Positions 40,088-50,907 of a DNA stretch of 64,000 bases are shown here, piece by piece. The stretch's first letter is position 1, and each line of letters opens with the position of its first letter. A program made the translations under genes and the position numbers. Origin of the DNA: Cellulomonas sp. 73-145 (GTDB taxonomy: Bacteria; Actinomycetota; Actinomycetes; Actinomycetales; Cellulomonadaceae). Below the pieces are notes generated by a model. The model ran no database searches. It was not told where the DNA came from and saw only the letters and a list, made by a program, of their open reading frames with translations. Location of the stretch: positions 372,001-436,000 of the forward strand of contig MKTI01000009.1 of NCBI GenBank assembly GCA_001898185.1, read 5' to 3'.

Positions 40088-40774
40088 ATGGCACTCCTGC
40101 CTCGTCTCCGTCAGCTGATCCGACGCCCGTCGTCGGCATCACGCGTCGGAGCGCGTCGTCCGACGTCGAGCCAGCGTCGCGGCGACACCCTCCACGAGGA
40201 CGCGCTGCGGTCCATGCTGGCGGACGACCCGAACAACGAGCGGGCCTTCCAGGCGCTCGCCGAGATCGTCCGGCGCCGCGCGGCGGAGTCGGTCGCCGAC
40301 CAGGACCCGCTGACGGCGCCGGCCGACGAGCAGGAGCGGCGGCACGCCGCCGACCTCGCCGTCTGGGCGCTCGCCGAGGAGTTCGCCGGCAACCCGCGCG
40401 GGTGGTACCCACTCATCGAGCTGGCCCGGCTGTCGGTGCACGACGACCACGACGGGACCATGCGGCGCGTGGTGACGGCCGCCGAGCGCGACCCCTCCGG
40501 ACGCGCCCTGGCCCAAGGCCTGGCGCTGCTGCGCGAGGCCGGTCAGCCGGTCGAGGCGCTCGGGCTCGGCGTGGGTCACTGGCGGCCCCGCGAGCACGAT
40601 CCGGAGGTGGCACGGGAGCTGGTGCTCGCGTCCATCGAGGCCGGGCGGCCGCTGGACGCCAAGCAGCACCTCGACGCGTTGTCGCTCTACCCCGACCAGG
40701 CAGCCGTGCAGGCGCTGCGGGCTGAGCTGACCCAGACGATCGCCGAGGCGGAGCAGGCCCTCCCGGGCACCTGA
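40088..40774 (+). CDS. Conserved helical-repeat protein
   Basis: A 228-residue soluble protein, mostly helical, with TPR-like stretches (NNERAFQALAEIVRRRA, NPRGWYPLIELARLSV, PLDAKQHLDALSLYPD). It is conserved in this part of actinobacterial chromosomes; function unknown. Confidence 0.75.
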   Translation: MALLPRLRQLIRRPSSASRVGARRPTSSQRRGDTLHEDALRSMLADDPNNERAFQALAEIVRRRAAESVADQDPLTAPADEQERRHAADLAVWALAEEFAGNPRGWYPLIELARLSVHDDHDGTMRRVVTAAERDPSGRALAQGLALLREAGQPVEALGLGVGHWRPREHDPEVARELVLASIEAGRPLDAKQHLDALSLYPDQAAVQALRAELTQTIAEAEQALPGT

Positions 40775-40851
40775 CCCCGGTGCCACGGCGCCCTGGCGCC
40801 GGTGCGGCTTCCCGGAGGCGCGGACCGTGGTGCGCTGCCGCCGACGGCACC

Positions 40852-40882
40852 GCGGCCCGCCCGGATGCACCGGACGGGCCGC
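40852..40882. terminator. Bidirectional terminator before aceE
   Basis: A 13-bp stem with one mismatch (GCGGCCCGCCCGG / CCGGACGGGCCGC) and a 5-nt loop, between two converging genes. Confidence 0.8.
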
Positions 40883-40901
40883 GTCGTGCGACGGGTACGG
40901 A

Positions 40902-43649
40902 TCAGCTGTCGCCGCCCGTGGTGCCCGAGGTGCCGGCCGTCACGTCGTAGAGCCGGTACCGCTCGATGGCCTGACCCGGCAGGGACGGGTCCACCGCGCC
41001 CTCGGCGACCAGCTGCTGCAGCACCCGCACGGCGACCGACGGACCGTCGATCTTGAAGTGGCGGCGTGCGGCGGCGCGCGTGTCCGAGAACCCGAACCCG
41101 TCGGCACCGAGGGTGGCGTACCGGCCCGGGATCCACGCGCGCACCTGGTCGGGGACCAGGTGGTCGAAGTCCGACGTCGCGACGAACGGGCCCTCCGCAC
41201 CGGCGAGCTTGGCGGTCAGGTACGGCACGCGTGCCGGCTCGCCGGGGTGCAGGAAGGCGTGCTCGTCCGCGGCGAGGCCGTCGCGGCGCAGCTCGTTCCA
41301 GCTGGTCACCGACCACACCGCGGCGCGCACGCCCCAGTCCTCGGCGAGCAGCTGCTGCGCCTCGAGCGCCCACGGGACGCCCACGCCGGAGGCGAGGATC
41401 TGGGCGCGCGGCCCGTCGCCCTCGGCCGGGCTGACCAGGTAGATGCCGCGCAGGATGCCTTCGACGTCCACGTTCTCCGGCTCCGCGGGCTGCGGCATCG
41501 GCTCGTTGTAGACGGTCAGGTAGTAGACGACGTTCGGGTCGCGCCCGTCGGTCCCGTCGCCGTACATGCGCTCGATGCCGTCCCGCACGATGTGCCGGAT
41601 CTCGTACCCGTACGCCGGGTCGTAGTGGACGACGTGCGGCATGGTCGCGGCGAGCACCGGCGAGTGGCCGTCGGCGTGCTGCAGCCCCTCACCGGTCAGG
41701 GTGGTCCGGCCCGCGGTGGCGCCGACCAGGAACCCGCGGGCCATCTGGTCGCCGGCGGCCCAGAACTGGTCACCGGTCCGCTGGAACCCGAACATCGAGT
41801 AGTAGAAGTAGAACGGGATCAGCGGCTCGCCGTGCGTGGCGTAGCTGGTGCCGGTCGCCTGGAAGGCGGAGGCGGAACCGGCCTCGTTGATGCCGGTGTG
41901 CATGATCTGGCCGGACGGCGACTCCTTGTAGGAGAGCATCAGCTCGCGGTCGACCGCCATGTAGTGCTGCCCGAGCGTGTTGAAGATCTTGGCGCTCGGG
42001 AAGAGGGCGTCGAGGCCGAACGTGCGGGCCTCGTCCGGGACGATCGGCACCAGGCGGGAGCCGATGGCCTTGTCCTTGACCAGGTCCTTGAACAGCTGGA
42101 CCAGGGCCATCGTCGTGGCCACCTGCTGCGTGCCCGAGCCCTTGGCCAGCCGCTCGTACACCTTCGGCTCCGGCAGCACCAGCGGCTTGTACGTCGCGCG
42201 GCGCTCCGGGACGAAGCCGCCGAGCTGACGACGCCGCTCCAGCATGTACTGGATGGCCTCGTCGTCCGGACCCGGGTTGTAGTACGGAGGGAGGTACGGG
42301 TTCTCCTCGAGCTGCGCGTCGGTGATCGGCAGGTGCAGCGTGTCGCGGAGGGTCTTCAGTTCGTCGACCTTGAGCTTCTTCATCTGGTGCGTCGCGTTGC
42401 GGCCGGCGAACCCGGAGCCCAGGCCGTAGCCCTTGATGGTGTGGGCGAGGATGACCGTCGGCTGACCGGTGTGCTCGCGGGCCGCCTTGTAGGCCGCGTA
42501 CACCTTGCGGTAGTCGTGGCCACCGCGCTTCAGCGCCCAGATGTCGTCGTCCGTCATGTTCTCGACGAGCTTCTTGGTCCGCGGGTCACGGCCGAAGAAG
42601 TGCTCGCGGATGAACGCGCCGTCCTCCGCCCGGTACGTCTGGAAGTCGCCGTCCGGGGTGACGTTCATCAGGTTGACCAGCGCGCGGTCCTTGTCCGCGT
42701 TGAGCAGCACGTCCCACTCGCGGCCCCAGATCACCTTGATGACGTTCCAGCCGGCACCGCGGAACTGCGCCTCGAGCTCCTGGATGATCTTGCCGTTGCC
42801 GCGCACCGGACCGTCCAGCCGCTGCAGGTTGCAGTTGACGACGAACGTCAGGTTGTCCAGGCCCTGCGACGAGGCGAGCTGCAGCATGCCGCGCGACTCC
42901 GGCTCGTCCATCTCGCCGTCGCCGAGGAACGCCCACACGTCCTGCTGGCTGGTGTCCTTGATGCCGCGCTCGTGCAGGTAGCGGTTGGTCCACGCCTGGT
43001 AGATCGCCGACGACGGGCCGAGGCCCATCGACACGGTCGGGAACTCCCACAGGTCGGGCAGCAGGCGGGGGTGCGGGTAGGACGGCAGGCCGCCGCCCGG
43101 GTGGGACAGCTCCTGGCGGAACCCGTCGAGCTGGTCGGCGCTCAGCCGCCCCTCGAGGAAGGCGCGTGCGTACACGCCGGGGGAGGCGTGGCCCTGGAAG
43201 TAGACCTGGTCACCGCCGCCCGGGTGGTCCTTGCCGCGGAAGAAGTGGTTGAGGCCGACCTCGTAGAGCGTCGCGACGGACGCGTACGACGAGATGTGCC
43301 CGCCCACGGCGACGCCGGGCCGCTGCGCGCGGGTCACCATCACGGCCGCGTTCCAGCGGATCAGGCGCCGGTACTGGCGCTCCATGACCTCGTCGCCGGG
43401 GAAGTACGGCTCGTTGTGCACCGCGATCGTGTTCACGTACGGCGTGTTGAGCGAGGCCGGGATCGCGACGTTCCGCTGCCGGGCGTGCCGCAGCATGCTC
43501 ATCAGCACGTAGCGGGCGCGGGGACCGCCCTCCGAGTCGATCAGCCCGTCCAGCGACTCGAGCCACTCCCCGGTCTCCTCGGGGTCGATGTCCGGAACCT
43601 GGCTGAGAAGTCCGCCGATGAGGGGACCCGTCTCGTCGATCGACGCCAC
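40902..43649 (-). CDS. aceE: Pyruvate dehydrogenase E1 component (homodimeric type)
   Basis: A 915-residue thiamine-diphosphate enzyme that decarboxylates pyruvate and passes the acetyl group to lipoyl-E2. The thiamine-binding [10 protein letters not shown]...N region is at about 230-265, and the family segments [20 protein letters not shown] and [16 protein letters not shown] are present. GTG 43649 has AAGGAG upstream. The 278-bp region to the next divergent gene (43650-43927) shows no other gene; I see no clear operator there. Confidence 0.96.
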   Translation of the reverse strand: MASIDETGPLIGGLLSQVPDIDPEETGEWLESLDGLIDSEGGPRARYVLMSMLRHARQRNVAIPASLNTPYVNTIAVHNEPYFPGDEVMERQYRRLIRWNAAVMVTRAQRPGVAVGGHISSYASVATLYEVGLNHFFRGKDHPGGGDQVYFQGHASPGVYARAFLEGRLSADQLDGFRQELSHPGGGLPSYPHPRLLPDLWEFPTVSMGLGPSSAIYQAWTNRYLHERGIKDTSQQDVWAFLGDGEMDEPESRGMLQLASSQGLDNLTFVVNCNLQRLDGPVRGNGKIIQELEAQFRGAGWNVIKVIWGREWDVLLNADKDRALVNLMNVTPDGDFQTYRAEDGAFIREHFFGRDPRTKKLVENMTDDDIWALKRGGHDYRKVYAAYKAAREHTGQPTVILAHTIKGYGLGSGFAGRNATHQMKKLKVDELKTLRDTLHLPITDAQLEENPYLPPYYNPGPDDEAIQYMLERRRQLGGFVPERRATYKPLVLPEPKVYERLAKGSGTQQVATTMALVQLFKDLVKDKAIGSRLVPIVPDEARTFGLDALFPSAKIFNTLGQHYMAVDRELMLSYKESPSGQIMHTGINEAGSASAFQATGTSYATHGEPLIPFYFYYSMFGFQRTGDQFWAAGDQMARGFLVGATAGRTTLTGEGLQHADGHSPVLAATMPHVVHYDPAYGYEIRHIVRDGIERMYGDGTDGRDPNVVYYLTVYNEPMPQPAEPENVDVEGILRGIYLVSPAEGDGPRAQILASGVGVPWALEAQQLLAEDWGVRAAVWSVTSWNELRRDGLAADEHAFLHPGEPARVPYLTAKLAGAEGPFVATSDFDHLVPDQVRAWIPGRYATLGADGFGFSDTRAAARRHFKIDGPSVAVRVLQQLVAEGAVDPSLPGQAIERYRLYDVTAGTSGTTGGDS

Positions 43650-43927
43650 CTTCGCTCCTTGCGCTCTCGTGCGCGCCGGGACGTTGGTCGCCCCGGTGCG
43701 CATCCGGTCCCTCCGCGGGTGGCGGCTGTGGCCGCGGCGCATCGGGCAGTGCCCCACATTCTCCGCCGTCCGTGGGCCGAAAGTCACACGAGGACCCGCG
43801 CAGCAGCGTGACGTCGGCGACACCGGACGGCGCGCGGCGCCTGAGACCTCTTGCCGGGGCCAACGGGAGGTGCGTGGGCTAGCGTGTGCGGTCATCAGCA
43901 GGTCGGCCCGAAGGGAGCAGTCAGGTC

Positions 43928-44347
43928 GTGTCATCCACCGCGGACGACGCAGCCGCGCAGGCGGCGCATCTCGGTTTCATCTCCGGGCAGGTGATCCAGG
44001 AGTTCGGTTACGACGACGACGTCGACGAGGACCTGCGCCGGGGGCTCGAGGCCTTGACGGGTTCGGAGCTGGTCGACGAGGACTACGACGACGTCACCGA
44101 CGGCGCCCTGATCTGGTTCCGGGAGGACGACGGCGACCTGACCGACGCCCTGGTGGACGCCATGACGGTGCTGGACGGTGCCGGACCGATCTGGGTGCTG
44201 ACGCCCAAGGCCGGCCGTGCGGGCCACGTGTCGCACAGCGACATCGAGGAGGCCGCCACGACATCGGGCCTGCACGCGATGTCGACCTTCTCGATCGCCC
44301 CGGACTGGTCCGCCACCCGGCTGGCGACCCGCGGCCGGGGTCGCTGA
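43928..44347 (+). CDS. DUF3052 family protein
   Basis: This 139-residue conserved actinobacterial protein has the acidic segment [23 protein letters not shown] 43928 lies downstream of AAGGGAG. It is often found divergent from aceE. Function unknown. Confidence 0.85.
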   Translation: MSSTADDAAAQAAHLGFISGQVIQEFGYDDDVDEDLRRGLEALTGSELVDEDYDDVTDGALIWFREDDGDLTDALVDAMTVLDGAGPIWVLTPKAGRAGHVSHSDIEEAATTSGLHAMSTFSIAPDWSATRLATRGRGR

Positions 44348-44391
44348 CCGTTCCGCAGGGACGCGCAGCGACGACCACGGAGCGACGAGGG

Positions 44392-44465
44392 TGGGCCCGG
44401 CCGGTCTCGAACCGACGACCTCCGCGGTGTAAGCGCGGCGCTCTGACCAACTGAGCTACAGGCCC
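44392..44465 (-). tRNA. tRNA-Val (TAC)
   Basis: A 74-nt cloverleaf: acceptor GGGCCTG / CGGGCCC (one G-T pair), anticodon loop CTTACAC (anticodon TAC), T loop TTCGAGA, discriminator A. Confidence 0.95.
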
Positions 44466-44515
44466 CGAGGACGCCACAGCCTAGCGGTGCCCGGCTGGGC
44501 GATAGGTTGGCGGCG

Positions 44516-45736
44516 ATGAGCGCCTCGAGCCCGCCGCCCCCAGGTACGCCGACGCTGGCGCAGGTGGTCAGCGCGCTCGACCGGCTGTACCCGCCTGCGA
44601 CGGCACAGTCGTGGGACTCGGTGGGCCTCGTCGTCGGGGACCCGGAACAGGCCGTGCGGCGGGTGCTGTTCGCCGTCGACCCCGTCGCCGCCGTCGTGGA
44701 CGAGGCGCTGGAGTGGGGCGCCGATCTGGTCGTCACCCACCACCCCCTCTTCCTGCGGCCCGTGCACTCCGTCGCCGCGACGACCTTCAAGGGGTCGGTC
44801 GTGCACCGGCTGCTGCGCGGCGGCACGGCGCTGTACAACGCCCACACGAACGCCGACGCGGCCGCCGACGGCGTCGCGGACGCCCTGGCGACGGCGGTCG
44901 GCCTCGTGGACACCCGGCCCCTGGTCGCGGACCCGGGACCCGCGCTCGACAAGCACGTGGTGTTCGTGCCCGTGGGCGACGCGGAGCACGTGGTCGACGC
45001 GATGGCAGCCGCTGGCGCGGGAGCGTTGGGCGAGTACAGCCGGTGCGCGTGGTCGAGCACGGGCGAGGGCACGTTCGTGCCGTCCGGGGAGGCGCACCCG
45101 GCTGTCGGGGCACCGGGCGAGCGGGCGCACGTCGTGGAGGCGCGGGTCGAGATGGTGGCGACCCGCGGCCGGCGCGCGGCGGTGGTCGCCGCGATGCGCT
45201 CCGCGCACCCGTACGAGGAGCCGGCGTTCGACGTGCTGGAGCTCGCAGCGCTGCCGGGCGGCACGGGTCTCGGTCGGGTGGGGCGACTGGCCACCCCGAT
45301 GACCCTCGACGCCTTCGCACGAGCGGTCGCGGGGGCCCTGCCGGCCACACCCCAGGGTGTGCGGTACGCCGGTGCGCCCGACCTTCGCGTCGAGAGCGTC
45401 GCGGTGCTCGGCGGCTCGGGCGACAGCGAGCTCGATGCCGTCCGCGCGGCCGGGGTCGACGTGTACGTGACGTCCGACCTGCGCCACCACCCCGCCTCCG
45501 AGCAGCGCGAGCGCGCGCTGTTCGAGTCGCCGACGGGCGTCCCCGCGCTGGTCGACACCGCGCACTTCGCCTCGGAGTGGCCGTGGTTGCGCCGCGCCGC
45601 AGCGGCGCTCGAGCAGGACCTCGGCGCGGCGGGCGCTACCGTGAGCACCCGCGTCAGCACCCTGCGCACCGATCCGTGGACCGCCCGTGTGGACGGTCCG
45701 GCGCCGCTGGCCGGCGCACCCGAAGGAGACTCGTGA
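44516..45736 (+). CDS. Nif3-like dinuclear metal centre protein
   Basis: A 406-residue Nif3/YbgI family protein. Metal ligands are in VVTHHPLF, HTNADAA and the C-terminal VDTAHFASEWPWL. Actinobacterial members have an inserted domain, which explains the length. Sometimes annotated as GTP cyclohydrolase 1 type 2; the true reaction is unsettled. ATG 44516. Overlaps the next gene (GTGA). Confidence 0.9.
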   Translation: MSASSPPPPGTPTLAQVVSALDRLYPPATAQSWDSVGLVVGDPEQAVRRVLFAVDPVAAVVDEALEWGADLVVTHHPLFLRPVHSVAATTFKGSVVHRLLRGGTALYNAHTNADAAADGVADALATAVGLVDTRPLVADPGPALDKHVVFVPVGDAEHVVDAMAAAGAGALGEYSRCAWSSTGEGTFVPSGEAHPAVGAPGERAHVVEARVEMVATRGRRAAVVAAMRSAHPYEEPAFDVLELAALPGGTGLGRVGRLATPMTLDAFARAVAGALPATPQGVRYAGAPDLRVESVAVLGGSGDSELDAVRAAGVDVYVTSDLRHHPASEQRERALFESPTGVPALVDTAHFASEWPWLRRAAAALEQDLGAAGATVSTRVSTLRTDPWTARVDGPAPLAGAPEGDS

Positions 45737-46455
45737 CCACAGCCCCCGCCGCCGACCAGCACCACCTCCTCGAGGTGCAGGAGCTCGACACGCGTCTGGA
45801 CCAGAACGCGCACCGCCGCCGGACCCTGCCGGTGCTCGAGCGGATCAGCGAGCTGGCGGCACAGCTCGCGGACCTGGACACGGCGCTGGTCACGTCACGC
45901 ACGGCGGCCGGAGACCTGCGCCGGGAGCTGTCGAAGGCGGAGACCGACGTCGAGCAGGTGCGCAGCCGGGCCGTGCGGGACCAGGCGCGCCTGCAGGCGG
46001 GCGCCGGCGCCAAGGACGCGCAGGCCCTGAGCAGCGAGATCGAGAGCCTGGCCCGGCGGCAGGCCGACCTGGAGGAGGTCGAGCTCGCGGTGATGGAGCG
46101 CCTGGAGGCGCACACGGCCGCGCTGGCCGAGCTCGAGAAGGCGCGCGCGGCGCTGGTCGAGCAGCAGTCCGCGTCGGCGGCCGAGCGGGAGCAGGCAGAG
46201 CGCGAGCTGGACGACGAGGCAGGCCGGCTGCGGGCGGAGCGCCAGAACGCGGCGGCCGGCCTGGATGCCGGTCTGGTCGCGTTGTACGAGCGGCTCCGCG
46301 GGCAGCTCGGAGGTCGCGGGGCGGCGGCGCTGCGCGGCCGGCAGTGCGACGGGTGCCGGATGGAGCTCAACCCGCTCGACCTCGAGCGGATCCGGTCGGC
46401 GGCGGAGGACCAGGTGGTCCGGTGCGAGGAGTGCGGGCGGATCCTCGTCCGCTGA
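45733..46455 (+). CDS. C4-type zinc-ribbon protein with long coiled coil
   Basis: A 240-residue protein. Residues about 10-180 form a coiled-coil hairpin; the C terminus is a zinc ribbon (CDGC ... CEEC). It matches Rv2229c of Mycobacterium (the CT398-like family), usually next to Nif3. Its role is not established; nucleic-acid or chaperone functions have been suggested for relatives. Confidence 0.9.
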   Translation: MTTAPAADQHHLLEVQELDTRLDQNAHRRRTLPVLERISELAAQLADLDTALVTSRTAAGDLRRELSKAETDVEQVRSRAVRDQARLQAGAGAKDAQALSSEIESLARRQADLEEVELAVMERLEAHTAALAELEKARAALVEQQSASAAEREQAERELDDEAGRLRAERQNAAAGLDAGLVALYERLRGQLGGRGAAALRGRQCDGCRMELNPLDLERIRSAAEDQVVRCEECGRILVR

Positions 46456-46520
46456 CGGGTGCAGGCGCACGGCCGGGGCGCGGGGTGGCGTCGGCGCCCG
46501 ACCGACGTCAGAGTTCGTCC

Positions 46521-47300
46521 GTGAGCTCCCTGCTCCCCGCGTCCGGGGACCCCTCGTCGTCCTCCGCGGCGGCCGGCACTCCGGCAGCCGACAGCTCCTC
46601 GGCTCGGCGCGCACCTCGCCCGTCCGGGGCGGGCGTGCGGTTCGACGAGGAGGAACCGGTCACCGTCGTGCTGGTGCGGCACGGGCAGACGGCGATGACC
46701 GTCTCACGCGGGTACTCCGGCTCGAGCGAGCCGGGACCGCCGCTGGACGAGACGGGCCGGCGCCAGGCGGCCGACGTGGCGGCGCTCGTCGACCGGGTCG
46801 GGCGGGACCTGTGGGGTGACATCGCCTACCCGAGCCGGGTGATCGCGTCGCCGATGGTGCGCACGCAGCAGACCGCGGCTGTGGTGGCGGAACGGCTGGG
46901 GCTGCACGTCGAGACCGACGCCACCTTCCGGGAGGCCGACTTCGGAGCGTGGCAGGGGCTGACCGCGGAACAGGTCGAGGAGCGGTGGCCCGGCCGGCTC
47001 GAGCCGTGGCACACGCTCGGCACGGTCCGACCGCCCGACGGCGAGTCGATCGCGGACGTCGGTGAGCGGGTGCGCGCCGGGCTGGACCGGCTCCAGGCGG
47101 CCGGCGAGGGTCGCACCGTGGTGGTGGTCAGCCACGCGGTGGCCATCCGGGCGATGCTCGGCGTGACGATGGGGGCCGCACCGGGGTCGTGGTCGCAGCT
47201 GCGGGTGGCACCGGCCTCCGTCAGCATCGTCCGGCTTTTCAGCGACAAGCGCGACGAGATCGCGGTGGCCGGGGTGCCGAGCGAGGGCTGGGCGCGCTGA
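46521..47300 (+). CDS. Histidine phosphatase (phosphoglycerate mutase-like), no RNase H domain
   Basis: A 259-residue protein. After a disordered Ser/Ala/Pro-rich N terminus (about 1-45) comes a histidine phosphatase domain with LVRHGQTA, the second Arg in SPMVRTQQTA, Glu in READFGAWQG and the catalytic VVSHAVAIRA. In Mycobacterium the gene at this place (Rv2228c) is a fusion with an N-terminal RNase HI; here that domain is missing. GTG 46521 has a weak ribosome-binding site, and GTG 46635 is possible. Confidence 0.85.
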   Translation: MSSLLPASGDPSSSSAAAGTPAADSSSARRAPRPSGAGVRFDEEEPVTVVLVRHGQTAMTVSRGYSGSSEPGPPLDETGRRQAADVAALVDRVGRDLWGDIAYPSRVIASPMVRTQQTAAVVAERLGLHVETDATFREADFGAWQGLTAEQVEERWPGRLEPWHTLGTVRPPDGESIADVGERVRAGLDRLQAAGEGRTVVVVSHAVAIRAMLGVTMGAAPGSWSQLRVAPASVSIVRLFSDKRDEIAVAGVPSEGWAR

Positions 47301-47460
47301 GCGCGACGGCTCCTTCTCGTGGCGCCTCGCGCGCCGCGCCCGCGCCCGTCGCCCGCCCTCGGGCGCCCGCGTCGTGCACCGTGCCGGGCGCCGTCCCGCC
47401 GGGGTGCCCCGGGACGGCCGGTGGACGCGCCCCCTGTCGCGCCACCGGCCGCCGTTCCGG

Positions 47461-50022
47461 CTACTCCTGCGCGACGGCGTCCAGCACAGGGAGCCGCGCC
47501 GCGCGCACGGCGGGCCAGACCGCGGCGACCACGCCGACGAGCACGGCCAGCACCAGCATCCCGGCCAGGCTCGACCCCGGCACCGAGAGCTGCGACAGCC
47601 CCTGGTCGGCGTAGAGCCGGGGCAGCGAGGCGGCCAGGCCGATGCCGACCGCGAGACCGATCACCGTGCCGCAGACCGCGGTCAGGACGGACTCCACGGT
47701 GATCACGCCCGACAGCTGCAGCCGTCCCAGACCCACCGCCCGCAGCAGCCCGATCTCACGCGTCCGCTCGATCACCGACAGCGCCAGGGTGTTGACGATC
47801 CCGAGGACGGCGATCGCCACCGACAGGCCGAGCAGCGCGTACAGGATGGCCAGCATCTGGTTGACCTGCGCCGCGAGGCCGTCGACGAACTGCTTCGAGT
47901 CCATGACGGACACCACGTAGTAGGGGCGTGAGAGGTCGGTCAGCTGCGTCCGCAAGGCGTTCAGGTCCGCGCCGGCGGCCGCCTTGACCAGGACGGTCGT
48001 GTCCGGCTGCTGCGCGGAGGGCACCAGCGTGTCGACCACCGAGGGGGAGGCCCAGAGCGCCTGCCCGACGGCGCCCGACCGTGCGATCGCCCCGATCCGC
48101 AGGGACTTCTCGCCCAGCGGCCCCGTGACGGCCACCGTGTCGCCGATCTTCCAGCCCTTGTCCTTGGCGAGCAGCTTGTCGGCGACGAGCTCGCCGCCGG
48201 TGAGCGCCTGTGTCACCGAACCCTCGGTCGACGACGGCCGCAGCAGCGACCCGACCATCGTCGGCTCGACGGCGACGAGCGCCTGCCCGTCCGCGCCCGT
48301 CGGTGCGCGACCCACGGCGGCCAGCACGTGAGTCCACGGGAAGCCCTCCGCCTGCTGCACGGACGGCAACGCCCGCACCTTCTGCAGCAGCGCCGGCGCG
48401 ACCGTGTCGCTCATCCCGGTCCGCAGCACGTAGTCCGCGCTGACCTCCGTGCTGACCAGCGATCCGACCGACGCCTGCGTGCTTGCCGCGATGACGGCGG
48501 CCGCACCGACCAGTGCCATGCCGATGGTCAGCGCTCCCGCGGTGTTGGCGGCGCGGCGCGGGTTCCGTACCACGTTCCCGCGGGCGAGCCGGCCGACCGG
48601 ACGCAGCCACGCCACCGCGGGCGCGGCGAGCAGCCGCACCACGGCCGGCACGACGACCGGTCCGACCACGAGCGTCCCGATCAGGACGAACCCCGCCCCG
48701 ACGCCCAGCAGGGTGCCGGCGGATCCGAGGTGGGGGCGGACGGCCGCCACCACCACGGCGGCCGCACCGGCGACGACGAGAACCAGGCCGGCCCAGGCGC
48801 GCAGCCGCAAGGACCGCTCGTTCACGGTCACCTCGTCCCGCATCGCCTCGACGGGCGGGACGACGGCGGCGCGCCGCGCGGGCAGCGAGGCCGCGGCGAC
48901 CGAGACGCCCGTACCGACCAGCAGACCGATCAGCACGGTCGACGTGGACAGCGGCACGCGGGTGGACAGCGTCATGTCCATCCGCTGCAGCACCACGCCG
49001 ATCAGCTCGACCAGCCCGAGGCCGCCGAGGACGCCGATGGCCGAGCCGACCACCCCGACGAGGGCGGACTGCGTGAGGATCGACCCGAACACCTGCCGCG
49101 GCGACGCGCCGACGGCCCGGAGCAGGGCGAACTCCCGCATGCGCTGCCGCACGGACATGGTGAAGGTGTTCGCGATGATGAAGGCCCCGACGAACAGCGC
49201 GAGCAGCGCGAAGACGAGCAGGAACGTCGACACGAAGCCGAGCTGCTTGGAGATCTGCGAGCTGGTCTCCGTGCGCATCGCCGCACCGGTCAGCGCCTGG
49301 GCGTGGGCACCGCTCGCGACGGGCGCCAGGCGGTCCACCAGCTGCTGCTCGGTCAGTCCGGCCGACCTGTCGGCGTACACCTGGAACGACGAGGTCGTCC
49401 CCGCCGGTGCGAACGCGGCCTCCTCCACGCTGGGGTCGAGCAGCACGATCGTCGCCCCGGCCATCGGCGCACCGAAGTCGACGGCTCCGACCACCGTGAC
49501 GTCGTGGACGTCCCCGAGGAGCACGACCTTGGTGCGGTCACCGACGTGCAGGCCGGAGGAGTCCAGCGTGTGCCGCTCGACGGCGATCTCGTCGCGTCCG
49601 ACGGGCGCCCGGCCGGTCAGCCCGGCGACCGAGGGGTCCCGGCGGTCGTAGGCCAGCGCGAAGCTGGGCGCCTGCGTGCTCCGGACGGCGGTGCCGCTCG
49701 CGCCGACCAGCGTGATCGGCCCGGACAGGGACGGGATCACCGCCTGCACACCGGGGACCTGCTCCAGCGTGCCGGCCAGGGAGAGCGGGAGGCCGGGGGC
49801 GGCCGACCGCTCGCCGGACACGACGTTCGAGCCGTCGTCGGGCACCCGGACGTAGGCGTCGGCGGTGGTGGAGGCGCCGACGATCTCGTCGAACGTCGAC
49901 GAGAGCATCTCGCGCAGCGAGAAGGTGCCGGTGACGAACGCGACGCCGAGGGCCACCGCGACGATCGACATGGCGAACTGCCCGAGGTGCGCACGCACGG
50001 CGCGCCAGGCGATGCGCCTCAT
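47461..50022 (-). CDS. FtsX-like ABC transporter permease
   Basis: An 853-residue protein with two MacB/FtsX repeats: an N-terminal membrane segment (about 15-35), a large outer domain, membrane segments at about 265-430, then a second outer domain and three C-terminal segments. FLLVFALLALFVGAFIIANT and AILYALLGLSVAIAVLGIVN are typical. It forms an exporter or envelope machine with the following ATPase, whose gene overlaps it (ATGA). Confidence 0.92.
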   Translation of the reverse strand: MRRIAWRAVRAHLGQFAMSIVAVALGVAFVTGTFSLREMLSSTFDEIVGASTTADAYVRVPDDGSNVVSGERSAAPGLPLSLAGTLEQVPGVQAVIPSLSGPITLVGASGTAVRSTQAPSFALAYDRRDPSVAGLTGRAPVGRDEIAVERHTLDSSGLHVGDRTKVVLLGDVHDVTVVGAVDFGAPMAGATIVLLDPSVEEAAFAPAGTTSSFQVYADRSAGLTEQQLVDRLAPVASGAHAQALTGAAMRTETSSQISKQLGFVSTFLLVFALLALFVGAFIIANTFTMSVRQRMREFALLRAVGASPRQVFGSILTQSALVGVVGSAIGVLGGLGLVELIGVVLQRMDMTLSTRVPLSTSTVLIGLLVGTGVSVAAASLPARRAAVVPPVEAMRDEVTVNERSLRLRAWAGLVLVVAGAAAVVVAAVRPHLGSAGTLLGVGAGFVLIGTLVVGPVVVPAVVRLLAAPAVAWLRPVGRLARGNVVRNPRRAANTAGALTIGMALVGAAAVIAASTQASVGSLVSTEVSADYVLRTGMSDTVAPALLQKVRALPSVQQAEGFPWTHVLAAVGRAPTGADGQALVAVEPTMVGSLLRPSSTEGSVTQALTGGELVADKLLAKDKGWKIGDTVAVTGPLGEKSLRIGAIARSGAVGQALWASPSVVDTLVPSAQQPDTTVLVKAAAGADLNALRTQLTDLSRPYYVVSVMDSKQFVDGLAAQVNQMLAILYALLGLSVAIAVLGIVNTLALSVIERTREIGLLRAVGLGRLQLSGVITVESVLTAVCGTVIGLAVGIGLAASLPRLYADQGLSQLSVPGSSLAGMLVLAVLVGVVAAVWPAVRAARLPVLDAVAQE

Positions 50023-50810
50023 GACCGCGACCGCGCGGCGAGGCCCTCGAGGCCCGCCAGCATGTCCAGCACGCTGGCGGCGGTCGGATCGGTCAGCTCG
50101 GCGACGAACAGCCCGTCCGCGAGGAAGAGGACGCGGTGGGCGTACGAGGCCGCGCGCGGGTCGTGCGTCACCATGACGACCGACTGACCGAGGGTGTCCA
50201 CGCTGCGCCGCAGGAAGCCCAGCACCTCGGCCGACGCGTGCGAGTCGAGGTTGCCGGTCGGCTCGTCGGCGAAGACGACGGCAGGACGGGACACCAGCGC
50301 GCGTGCGCACGCGACGCGCTGCTGCTGCCCGCCGGACAGCTCGGCCGGCTTGTGGGTCAGCCTGTCCCGCAGGCCGACGGCGTCCACGACCTCGTCGAAC
50401 AGGCCGCGGTCGACCGGCCGCCGCGCGATGTCCAGCGGGAGCGTGATGTTCTCGGCCGCCGTCAGGGTCGGCACCAGGTTGAACGCCTGGAAGATGAAGC
50501 CCACCCGGTCCCGCCGCAGCTTGGTCAGCCGGCGCTCGGACATCGCCGAGACCTCCTGCCCGTCCACGACCACCGTGCCGGAGGTCGGCCGGTCGAGGCC
50601 GGCGAGGCAGTGCATCAGCGTCGACTTGCCCGATCCGGACGGCCCCATGATCGCGGTGAGCTCGCCGCGGCCCAGGTCGACGTCGATGCCGCGCAGGGCG
50701 TGCACCTCGGTGGACCCCGATCCGTAGACCTTGGTCAGTGCGCGGGCGGAGGCGATGGCGCCGGTGGCCGGTGCGGCCGCAGGCGCAGGGGAGAGCTCGG
50801 AGCTCGTCAT
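50019..50810 (-). CDS. ABC transporter ATP-binding protein (LolD/MacB type)
   Basis: A 263-residue ATPase: Walker A GPSGSGKST, signature LSGGQQQRVACARAL, Walker B VVFADEPTGNLD. Partner of the FtsX-like permease. ATG 50810. Confidence 0.94.
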   Translation of the reverse strand: MTSSELSPAPAAAPATGAIASARALTKVYGSGSTEVHALRGIDVDLGRGELTAIMGPSGSGKSTLMHCLAGLDRPTSGTVVVDGQEVSAMSERRLTKLRRDRVGFIFQAFNLVPTLTAAENITLPLDIARRPVDRGLFDEVVDAVGLRDRLTHKPAELSGGQQQRVACARALVSRPAVVFADEPTGNLDSHASAEVLGFLRRSVDTLGQSVVMVTHDPRAASYAHRVLFLADGLFVAELTDPTAASVLDMLAGLEGLAARSRS

Positions 50811-50907
50811 GGGGGTCACGGGAACATCCTTCCGGTGGCGGCGCCCGCGACGGATCCGGGAAGTCCCTGGACGAACCCTGAGATCGCCGTCGGCTACCCT
50901 GGTCAGC

